This document shows positions 1-5,351 of a DNA stretch of 7,066 nt, one piece after another. The notes under the pieces are model-generated. The model saw nothing but the letters and a program-made list of their open reading frames with translations, did not search any database and was not told where the DNA came from. Location of the stretch: the NCBI GenBank assembly GCA_013151585.1, contig JAADHY010000765.1, forward strand, positions 1-7,066, read 5' to 3'. The first letter of the stretch is position 1. Each line of letters begins with the position of its first letter. Source of the stretch: Planctomycetota bacterium (GTDB taxonomy: Bacteria; Planctomycetota; Planctomycetia; Planctomycetales; Planctomycetaceae). The translations under genes were made by a program, and so were the position numbers.

Positions 1-11
1 GCAATGAAGAA

Positions 12-2450
12 ATGAACGAGCAGACGGGGCGTCGCGAACAGCCAGCCTCGGAAAACGCCTCGGCGTCCGACGATGACTGGGGTTTTCGTCTGCTAAAAAA
101 GGGGCTATCGCGAGAAGCTAAAATCGGCTTCTCAGCGGTCGTGATCATTCTGACGGGCTTCGTGTTCGTGCTGACGCGGCAGTTGGGACCGTTCGGATCG
201 AAGGCCCAGTCGACGGCGGGGGCGTCTGAAGAAGCGTCCGAACCAAGTGGCCAGGGCCAGGCGGAAGCGGACACTCCGGATCCGTTTGCGGCGTCGAATG
301 ACGGTTCCGAATCCTCGTCAGATCAAACAGCGGCTGGCGAAAAAGAAGACCGGTTCGATTTCCTACCGACGACGGTCATTTCGGCTGCGAAAAGCTCGCC
401 AGCCGGCACAGCGACCGTGTCGAGCCGATCGGACGATCTGTTCGGGCAAGACGACGCGACTGCTGAGCGCGCCTCAGACTCCGACTTGCCGGTGCCCGGT
501 CAAAACGAACCGCCGATTCTCGACGACGGCTTTCGGCCGCCGGCGTCGACGGGCGGAGCGACAGCCGGACCGATACCCACCGCTGGCTCGTCTTCCCCTG
601 CGGCAGTGGCGGCATCTCCGCCGCCTGGCCGGGCCGCTCCACTGTTTCCCGAAAGCCCGCCCGCGCCAGCCGACAAAGCCGCACCGATTGTGCCGTCGGG
701 ATTTGCTAAGGCCGATTCCCAGTCGGATTCGGACGCTTTCGGCACGGCTCAGACAGGCTCGGCCGGGACGCCGCCAGCCGCGTCAGCGGCACCTGCGGTC
801 GGTTCGAGCGGATCGGGAGGGCCGGCTTCCGGACCGTTGTCGCCACTGCCGCTGGTCACGCCTAAAGAGTCCGGCCAGTCCGAGGTCAAGGCGCCCCGGC
901 CGCCCTCGACGCCCGCTTCGGAACGGGCGGAACACGCGGCCGCCGCGGATTTGTTCGCGCTGGCGGCAGCGAAGCCCCGGAGCGAGCACGCAGATGACCG
1001 CGCCGGTAAGGCCCTCCCAGACGGCGACGAGGGCGAGACGCCAGCCGTCGAACGCACGGCCCCGAAAAAAGACAGCGGCCCTGGCAAGAGGGGGGCAAAC
1101 GGTCCGGCAAAGGCGCCAGCCGCGAAGGCGTCCAGCGATCCGTTTGGATCGGGCGGTTCGGGAGAAGGCCATGATTCAACGCCGTCCGGGCTGGCGTCTT
1201 CCAGCCAGGAGATCGGGCCGAAGTCCCGCGGCGCACGCACTGATCGGGCCGATCAAAGCAAGGACGAGCAACTGAAAGGGTTCGCTCCGATCGAGCGGCG
1301 CCAAACGACCAGCCGGACGCTGGTGAAACGGCCCGGCGCGTTCGATGCCGTCTCGGAGGAAGCCCCTGCTTCCGGATCGCCTTCGAGGGAACAGTCGACG
1401 ATGTTTTCTGCAGCGCAAGATCTGGCTGTTACCGACAAGGCAGGGGAGGGGACGTCTGTTCCGGGTCAATCCGGGCAACACGCAGCCGTGCCCAAAGGCC
1501 GGATAGCCCCCGCAGAAAAACCCGACCCGTTCGCCAAGCCTCGCCCGTCGCCTTCGATCGGGCCGGCTTCCGGCGGCTCACGCCCGAGCAGCTCTGGCGC
1601 AGGCTCGGCCTCGCCGTTCGCTCCAGACGATCTTTCCCGGCCACCGGTGGTTACGGTCCGGTCGGGGCGGCCCGCGCCAACTGGTTCGCCCTTTCCGTCG
1701 GATGAAAAGCTCCATAACTCGGCACAAGGCCGCTCGCCGCTCAGCCCCGGCTCGAAAAAAAGTCTTCCCGCCCCGTTCAGTTCCGGCGGCCGGTCAGGCA
1801 CTTACGTGGTTCAAGAAAACGACACGTTCTGGACCATCTCGAAACGGGTCTACGGCACGGCCCGCTACTTTCAGGCCCTTGCGCTGTACAACAAGCATCG
1901 CGTCCCCGACCCGCAACGCATGCGCCCGGGCACGAAGATCGAAACGCCCGCCCCGGATGTGCTCAAAGCCCGCTTCCCGCAGCTTTTCGCTCGAGTGAAA
2001 GCAGCCGGTGGCGACCGCGCGCCCGCGGGTGGCAAAGGCAAGTCCGAGGCACCGCCAGGATTCTTCCTCGGGTTGAGCGGCGAGCCCCTCTATCGCGTCG
2101 GCAAGTCCGACACGTTGACCCAAATCGCCCAGAAACACCTGGGCCGCTCGTCTCGCTGGATTCAGATTTATCAGCTCAATCGCGACCGCCTGAAGGACCC
2201 GAACGACCTGAAAATCGGACGATCCTGCGCTTGCCCGCCGACGCCAGCCGGTTGCGCGTTGTCCGCTCGCCCCGCACGACCCGATGAAAGGGTTGAGGGT
2301 CGAGAGTTGAGTGTTGAGGGTTCAGGGGCGAAGGGCGAAGAGGTTCGTTCGAGCGGAACGTGGACACGCAGACGGCAATCGGAGATCGGGAACTGCAGAC
2401 TGAAACCTGAGAATCCCAGGTTGTTGCCTCGCCCTGCCCCTGTCTCCTGA
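12..2450 (+). CDS. Membrane-anchored protein with long disordered linker and two C-terminal LysM domains (frameshifted near its end)
   Basis: Probable cell-wall-binding envelope protein. Residues 1-37 are polar and probably cytoplasmic. Residues about 38-55 (GFSAVVIILTGFVFVLT) form one transmembrane helix. Residues about 60-595 are a Pro/Ser/Ala/Gly-rich linker with no visible fold, holding recurring motifs such as DPF, DLF, DAF and SPF. LysM domain 1 spans about 596-646 (starts TYVVQENDTFWTISKRVYG) and LysM 2 starts at about 692 (LYRVGKSDTLTQIAQKHLG). LysM domains bind peptidoglycan glycan chains, so the likely layout is helix in the inner membrane and LysM on the wall. After Gly736 the sequence stops resembling LysM; the -1 frame restores it and ends at 2285-2287, giving about 758 residues instead of 812. 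The start is uncertain: codons upstream of this ATG stay open to the window edge and no well-spaced ribosome site is visible. The location before ftsL-like and ftsI-like genes suggests a division or wall role; the exact function is unknown. Confidence 0.85.
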   Translation: MNEQTGRREQPASENASASDDDWGFRLLKKGLSREAKIGFSAVVIILTGFVFVLTRQLGPFGSKAQSTAGASEEASEPSGQGQAEADTPDPFAASNDGSESSSDQTAAGEKEDRFDFLPTTVISAAKSSPAGTATVSSRSDDLFGQDDATAERASDSDLPVPGQNEPPILDDGFRPPASTGGATAGPIPTAGSSSPAAVAASPPPGRAAPLFPESPPAPADKAAPIVPSGFAKADSQSDSDAFGTAQTGSAGTPPAASAAPAVGSSGSGGPASGPLSPLPLVTPKESGQSEVKAPRPPSTPASERAEHAAAADLFALAAAKPRSEHADDRAGKALPDGDEGETPAVERTAPKKDSGPGKRGANGPAKAPAAKASSDPFGSGGSGEGHDSTPSGLASSSQEIGPKSRGARTDRADQSKDEQLKGFAPIERRQTTSRTLVKRPGAFDAVSEEAPASGSPSREQSTMFSAAQDLAVTDKAGEGTSVPGQSGQHAAVPKGRIAPAEKPDPFAKPRPSPSIGPASGGSRPSSSGAGSASPFAPDDLSRPPVVTVRSGRPAPTGSPFPSDEKLHNSAQGRSPLSPGSKKSLPAPFSSGGRSGTYVVQENDTFWTISKRVYGTARYFQALALYNKHRVPDPQRMRPGTKIETPAPDVLKARFPQLFARVKAAGGDRAPAGGKGKSEAPPGFFLGLSGEPLYRVGKSDTLTQIAQKHLGRSSRWIQIYQLNRDRLKDPNDLKIGRSCACPPTPAGCALSARPARPDERVEGRELSVEGSGAKGEEVRSSGTWTRRRQSEIGNCRLKPENPRLLPRPAPVS
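2211..2287 (+). other. Probable single-base frameshift in LysM domain 2 and the displaced true C-terminus
   Basis: The open frame reads ...DLKIG (Gly736, codon 2217-2219) and then RSCACPPTPAGC, which is unlike a LysM end. From 2219 the -1 frame reads TILRLPADASRLRVVRSPR and stops at TGA 2285-2287. 'LKIGTILRLP' is the usual end of a LysM domain (LxxGxxLxLP), so one base appears to be missing near 2217-2219, after GG of the Gly codon. No X XXY YYZ slippery heptamer is visible, so programmed frameshifting is unlikely. A real mutation or an assembly indel fits better. The GTTGAGGG-type spacer starts a few bases after 2287, as it does after the stop at 4674-4676, which supports 2287 as the ancestral gene end. 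Confidence 0.8.
2290..2343. repeat. Low-complexity GTTGAGGG-type repeat, copy 1
   Basis: Purine-rich degenerate tandem units built on GTTGAGGGT: 2292-2300, a variant at 2301-2311 (CGAGAGTTGAG) and 2312-2322 (TGTTGAGGGTT), followed by GGGCGAAG-like units at 2326-2340. The block begins three bases after the TGA at 2285-2287 that ends the frame-corrected LysM gene. A related unit starts directly after the ftsI stop at 4676. Motifs of this style are familiar from spacers of planctomycete genomes; that is recollection and could not be checked here. No coding signal is seen, although the open LysM frame runs through it. Confidence 0.6.
2323..2442. repeat. Long-range imperfect inverted repeat in the spacer after the LysM gene
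   Basis: CAGGGGC at 2323-2329 is complementary to GCCCCTG at 2436-2442, and AGGGCGA at 2332-2338 to TCGCCCT at 2429-2435. This makes a 14-bp stem with a 2-nt bulge on the left arm and about 90 nt between the arms. Inside that interval a smaller perfect hairpin sits at 2404-2422: AACCTG / CAGGTT, 6 bp with a 7-nt loop. No U-tract follows either, so neither looks like an intrinsic terminator. The purine-rich and pyrimidine-rich composition makes chance pairing fairly likely. Confidence 0.35.
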
Positions 2451-2537
2451 CTCCCGCTCCTCCCCCGCCATTCTTTCTCTGTGCGACTTCTCGCCGCGAA
2501 TGCGGAGGACGTACGGAACGATCGGACGGGATTTGGG

Positions 2538-2822
2538 ATGTTTTTTCGATTTACGAGCGCCGTGGTGTTGGTTGTGCTGATCGCGTTGGCGGGCATCGCT
2601 TTGGAGAAACAGAACTTGGCGATACGTCGGGCGATCAGCCGGCAGCAGTACCAGATGGACATTCTGCTGGAATCGTACGCGCGACTACGGCTCAAGACGC
2701 AACAGATGGGGGACCCACGGCGTCTGTTGGAGGCGATCGAATCCGGCAAGCTGCCGCTGAAATCCGACACGTTCCGGGATCATCGCCAAAAGACTGGCAA
2801 GAAAACCAAACGCACTCGGTGA
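2538..2822 (+). CDS. ftsL: FtsL-like small bitopic division protein
   Basis: A 94-residue protein. Residues about 5-22 (FTSAVVLVVLIALAGIAL) form one transmembrane helix. An amphipathic, probably coiled-coil stretch follows (about 23-57, EKQNLAIRRAISRQQYQMD), then MGDPRRLLEAIESGKLPL and a very basic tail (KKTKRTR). This size and layout, and the position immediately before an FtsI-type transpeptidase, match FtsL, the bitopic partner that with FtsB/FtsQ activates FtsW-FtsI at the septum. FtsL sequences diverge strongly, so the name rests on topology and context. An in-frame GTG at 2481 would add 19 polar residues but has no Shine-Dalgarno sequence. The ATG at 2538 has GGACGGGA at 2524-2531, and its N-terminus runs straight into the helix, so I prefer it. 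The stop is 9 nt before the ftsI start, implying an operon. Confidence 0.72.
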   Translation: MFFRFTSAVVLVVLIALAGIALEKQNLAIRRAISRQQYQMDILLESYARLRLKTQQMGDPRRLLEAIESGKLPLKSDTFRDHRQKTGKKTKRTR

Positions 2823-2831
2823 CTTTACCCG

Positions 2832-4676
2832 ATGCTTCCAGCTCCGTGTGACGAGCCTATCGCCGAACCGACTCGACCATCGGCCGCTTTGGTATGGCGG
2901 ACCCGCATTCTGGCTGCGGTGGTCTTGGGGCTTTGGGGCGTGTTGGCGGCGCGCTTGATTCAGATTCAGTGGATGGGGCACGCCGATTTCTCGCAGCAGG
3001 CCTCGCGTCAGCAGGTGGTGTACGAGGAGATTCCGGCTCGGCCTGGCGACATCCTGGACCGCGACGGCCGGGTTGTCCTGGCGACAACCGTTTCAGCGAA
3101 AAGCGTCTACGTGGTGCCCAGCCGCGTTCGGAAGTTGGAGCCCTTCGCCGAGGCCGTTGCCAAAGCTCTGCACCTGGATCGCAACCAGTTCCATGCGCGG
3201 CTGAAGCGGTATTGCAAGAAACACTTCCTTTGGGCCAAACGGCGAGCGGACGATGAAGAAATCGAACAACTCCGAAAGCTCGACCTGCCCGCGCGCACTT
3301 GGGGCCTGCGCGATGAGTACGTCCGACGCTACCCGCTCGGCCGCCTGGCCGCGCACGTGATTGGGTTGCGCGACATCGATGGCCGGGGCCGCAGCGGTTT
3401 GGAACGGGCCCTGGACCCGCTCATCGGCGGTCGCCCCGGGCGCCGGCGGCTCGCTCGGGACGCCCTCGGCCGAGTCATCGACGTGCAGGACGACTGGGCG
3501 CAGCCGCCTCAGCGCGGACGGGCCATCGCAACGACGCTGGACATCATGATCCAGCTTTACGCGGAACGTCAGTTGGACGCGGTCATGGAAAAGTGGCGTC
3601 CACGTCACGCTATGGCCATCGTGATGGTTCCGCAAACAGGCGAGATTTTGGCCATGGCAACTCGGCCAACCTTTGACCCGAACACGCCGGACAAAGTCGA
3701 CGACGACGCTTGGCTCAACTACGCGGTCTCGGCCGTCTTCGAGCCGGGTTCGACCATTAAGCCCTTGATCGTTGCCTGGGCCCTGGACCGCGGCGTTGTG
3801 GCAGCCGATGAAACATTCGACTGCGAGTGGGGGGCCTATCGAATGGGCCGGCGCGTGTTGCACGACCACCACCGCTACGGCGAACTGTCGCTCGCGGACG
3901 TGCTGGTCAAATCGAGTAACATCGGAATGGCCAAGATCGGGCAGCGCTTGACCAATCGCGGCTTGTACCAGGCCTTGATCGCCTTCGGATTCGGTCGCCG
4001 CACCGGCGTGGAGCTGGCTGAAGAGGCTGCCGGCAAACTCCGCCCTTTGGATCAATGGGATGGCTACTCCACGGGCTCGGTGCCCATGGGGCAAGAGATA
4101 GGCGTTACGGCCATTCAACTGATTGCCGCCTACACCGCTCTGGCCAATGACGGCCGGCTGGTGCGTCCGACCTTTGTGCGGTTCCACGAGTCGGAAGGGG
4201 AGCAAGCGGACAATTGGCTGTCCCGATTCTATCTGCGTATCACTGGTTCCTCGCCGGACAGTCCTTTCGGACCGAATGTGGTCTCCGAGACGGTGCACCC
4301 CGACGTCGCTCGCTGGATTGTGCAAGTCCCGCTGACAGACGTCGTCCGGCGGGGCACTGGGCGGAAAGCGCAATTGGACGGCTTCACCGTGTTCGGCAAA
4401 ACAGGCACCGCTCAGAAAACCGATCCCGAAACCGGCCAATATTCCGACACCAAGTATATCTGCTCGTTCATCTGCGGGGCTCCCGCCGACTCGCCACGTG
4501 TGCTGGTCTTGGTCGTCGTCGATGAACCCTCGGTCGGCGGCCCGCATTTCGGCGGTACGGTGGCTGCCCCGGCTGCTGCTGCCATCCTCCGACATTCGCT
4601 CCGCCGCTTGGGCATTCCTCCCTCGCCAGACATTGCAACCACCAGCCCTCCTCCTAGAATATCGTCGGAGCGGTAA
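2832..4676 (+). CDS. ftsI: Class B penicillin-binding protein, FtsI/PBP2-type peptidoglycan transpeptidase
   Basis: A 614-residue D,D-transpeptidase that cross-links peptidoglycan stems, probably at the septum with FtsW and FtsL. Residues 1-22 are cytoplasmic, about 23-45 form the membrane anchor (RILAAVVLGLWGVLAARLI), and the pedestal/dimerisation domain contains RPGDILDRDGRVVLA (70-84) and GRSGLE (186-191). The catalytic domain begins near 230 and has all three active-site motifs: SxxK at S307-K310 (EPGSTIKP), SxN at S361-N363 (SSNIGM) and KTG at 523-525 (FGKTGTAQ). No glycosyltransferase domain and no PASTA repeats are present, and the length is near the FtsI norm of about 550-610. The ATG has a GGTGA at 2818-2822 that overlaps the ftsL stop, suggesting translational coupling. 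Peptidoglycan synthesis genes persist in planctomycetes, many of which lack ftsZ. The expected dcw neighbours (murE, mraY, murF) do not follow. SpoVD-like or elongation PBP2 are less likely alternatives. Confidence 0.92.
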   Translation: MLPAPCDEPIAEPTRPSAALVWRTRILAAVVLGLWGVLAARLIQIQWMGHADFSQQASRQQVVYEEIPARPGDILDRDGRVVLATTVSAKSVYVVPSRVRKLEPFAEAVAKALHLDRNQFHARLKRYCKKHFLWAKRRADDEEIEQLRKLDLPARTWGLRDEYVRRYPLGRLAAHVIGLRDIDGRGRSGLERALDPLIGGRPGRRRLARDALGRVIDVQDDWAQPPQRGRAIATTLDIMIQLYAERQLDAVMEKWRPRHAMAIVMVPQTGEILAMATRPTFDPNTPDKVDDDAWLNYAVSAVFEPGSTIKPLIVAWALDRGVVAADETFDCEWGAYRMGRRVLHDHHRYGELSLADVLVKSSNIGMAKIGQRLTNRGLYQALIAFGFGRRTGVELAEEAAGKLRPLDQWDGYSTGSVPMGQEIGVTAIQLIAAYTALANDGRLVRPTFVRFHESEGEQADNWLSRFYLRITGSSPDSPFGPNVVSETVHPDVARWIVQVPLTDVVRRGTGRKAQLDGFTVFGKTGTAQKTDPETGQYSDTKYICSFICGAPADSPRVLVLVVVDEPSVGGPHFGGTVAAPAAAAILRHSLRRLGIPPSPDIATTSPPPRISSER

Positions 4677-4833
4677 AGGTTGAGGGTTGTGGGGGGACGA
4701 TGTTCATTGGGCCCAACGAAAAGCGGACGCCAAACACTAAACTCTAAGCGCTCCGCTTCGCTTCCTTACCGATCCGCTCAGTTCGTCACTCCTCTTTATT
4801 GGCGCCTTGACTGCACAGTAGGGAGGGCCAACC
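4677..4833. other. Spacer between ftsI and the thiamine-binding protein gene, with GTTGAGGG repeat copy 2
   Basis: AGGTTGAGGGTTG starts at 4677, directly after the TAA of ftsI, and matches the unit that follows the LysM stop. Next come a G-run (4691-4696), a perfect 10-nt palindrome TTGGGCCCAA (4707-4716) and an A/C/T-rich stretch with CACTAAACTCTAA. AAGCGGA (4721-4727) can pair with TCCGCTT (4752-4758) across 24 nt. None of this forms a convincing intrinsic terminator. A TTGACT at 4807-4812 resembles a -35 box but lies too near the gene for a -10 to fit. I could not place a promoter. Confidence 0.5.
4821..4826 (+). promoter_or_regulatory. Shine-Dalgarno site GGGAGG
   Basis: GGGAGG ends 7 nt before the GTG at 4834. 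It is the strongest ribosome site in the window and decides the GTG start over the internal ATG at 4855. Confidence 0.75.
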
Positions 4834-5151
4834 GTGGTCTTGCTTGAATTCAGCATGACGCCGCTGGGCAAAGGCGAAAGTGTCAGCCAATACGTCGCGC
4901 GGTCGTTGGACATCATCGACAAAAGCGGTCTGGACTATCGACTGCACGCGATGGGCACGATCCTCGAAGGCGAATGGGACGACGTTTTCGCCGTCGTGAA
5001 ACAATGTTATGAAGCGATGAGCGCCGATTGCGACCGGATCACCTGTACGATCAAAGTCGATGCGCGCAAGGGAGCCAAGGGCCGGTTGACCGGCAAAGTG
5101 CGCAGCGTCGAGCAAAAGCTCGGCCGAAAACTCCGCACGGTCGAGGAGTGA
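4834..5151 (+). CDS. MTH1187-family thiamine-binding protein (UPF0045/DUF77)
   Basis: A 105-residue cytosolic protein with no signal peptide or membrane segment. The start VLLEFSMTPLGKGESVSQYV, the central GTILEGEWDDVFAVVKQCYE (41-60) and the strand DRITCTIKVDARKG (67-80) match the MTH1187/YkoF-like thiamine-binding family (Pfam Thiamine_BP), small ferredoxin-like-fold proteins of about 95-105 residues that oligomerise. Family members bind thiamine or its hydroxymethylpyrimidine moiety; the physiological role is not settled, with transport or salvage proposed. The start is the GTG preceded by GGGAGG. Translation from the internal ATG would remove the conserved first beta strand. No thiamine biosynthesis or transport gene is nearby, so context gives no support for a pathway. 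Spacers of 157 nt upstream and 200 nt downstream suggest it may be transcribed on its own. Confidence 0.9.
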   Translation: MVLLEFSMTPLGKGESVSQYVARSLDIIDKSGLDYRLHAMGTILEGEWDDVFAVVKQCYEAMSADCDRITCTIKVDARKGAKGRLTGKVRSVEQKLGRKLRTVEE

Positions 5152-5187
5152 TGCAGCAACTTGTCGACCGGAGTGATTCAACCTGTA

Positions 5188-5209
5188 GCCGAACCTGCCA
5201 AGGTTTGGC
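5188..5209 (+). other. Hairpin 1 of the glcD upstream cluster
   Basis: GCCGAACCT (5188-5196) pairs with AGGTTTGGC (5201-5209): nine pairs including one G-U, with loop GCCA (5197-5200). Confidence 0.6.
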
Positions 5210-5225
5210 GACGTGGAACGTGTGA

Positions 5226-5245
5226 CCGAACTTGCCAAAGTTTGG
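5226..5245 (+). other. Hairpin 2 of the glcD upstream cluster
   Basis: CCGAACTT (5226-5233) pairs with AAGTTTGG (5238-5245): eight pairs including one G-U, with the same GCCA loop. Relative to hairpin 1 a C-G pair is replaced by T-A, a compensatory change that keeps the stem. Confidence 0.6.
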
Positions 5246-5259
5246 CGTATTGCCAGGAC

Positions 5260-5279
5260 GCCGGTCGGCAAGGTCTGGC
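5260..5279 (+). other. Degenerate hairpin 3 of the glcD upstream cluster
   Basis: GCCGGTC (5260-5266) can pair with GTCTGGC (5273-5279): G-C, C-G, C-G, G-U, G-C, one T-T mismatch, C-G, with loop GGCAAG. It aligns with the other two in its right arm but has a rearranged left arm. Confidence 0.4.
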
Positions 5280-5338
5280 GACTTCGGCGACCGGTGACTT
5301 CGGCGGCCCCAAACGGCTTCCCCGTCGGCTGCGTGAAC

Positions 5339-5343
5339 GAGGA
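5339..5343 (+). promoter_or_regulatory. Shine-Dalgarno site GAGGA for glcD
   Basis: GAGGA ends 8 nt before the ATG at 5352 and supports that start. Confidence 0.65.
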
Positions 5344-5351
5344 ACTTTCGC

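Larger units (their letters stand above)
5165..5305. repeat. Cluster of tandem hairpin-forming repeats upstream of glcD
   Basis: The 200-nt spacer holds three related units ending in TGGCG(A/T) at 5206-5211, 5243-5248 and 5276-5281. Copies 1 and 2 (5188-5211 and 5225-5248) match at 20 of 24 positions. The third is more diverged but keeps GCAAGGTCTGGCGA. Each can fold into a hairpin (listed separately). GACTTCGGCG occurs twice further on (5280-5289, 5296-5305), and its TTCGGC is complementary to the GCCGAA at the start of copy 1 (5188-5193). CGACCGG followed by TGA(C/T)TC-like sequence flanks the cluster at 5165-5179 and 5288-5301. Possible roles are a leader RNA element for glcD, a dispersed REP-like family, or operator sites. 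Confidence 0.6.

Noticed and set aside
1..15. Possible 3' end of an upstream gene (codons A-M-K-K then TGA at 13-15) overlapping the LysM ATG as ATGA
   Set aside because: Only four codons are visible, and the LysM frame itself is also open upstream to the window edge, so neither an upstream gene end nor coupling can be supported.
247..1275. Plus-strand 342-codon open frame, Arg-rich, inside the LysM gene
   Set aside because: It is a frame shadow of the low-complexity linker; Arg/Pro/Gln-rich composition reflects the GC-rich third positions of the real frame.
2211..2222. Programmed -1 ribosomal frameshift site in the LysM gene
   Set aside because: No X XXY YYZ slippery heptamer is visible at AAAATCGGACGA; a missing base explains the data more simply.
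2171..2770. Minus-strand 199-codon open frame across the LysM end, spacer and ftsL
   Set aside because: It crosses both the spacer repeats and an FtsL-like gene with sensible topology; no motif or ribosome site supports it.
3093..4595. Long minus-strand open frame of 500 codons opposite ftsI
   Set aside because: It lies wholly antisense to a gene with all PBP motifs; its translation shows no recognisable domain. Long antisense open frames are expected in high-GC coding DNA.
4721..4758. AAGCGGA/TCCGCTT stem as terminator of ftsI
   Set aside because: Seven base pairs across a 24-nt loop and no U-tract; not a credible intrinsic terminator.
4807..4812. TTGACT as a -35 promoter box
   Set aside because: The GTG start is only 21 nt downstream of its end and the Shine-Dalgarno occupies the gap, leaving no room for a -10 and leader.
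5165..5305. CRISPR-like array
   Set aside because: Only two or three diverged repeats, irregular spacing (37 and 33 nt), self-complementary units and no cas genes.
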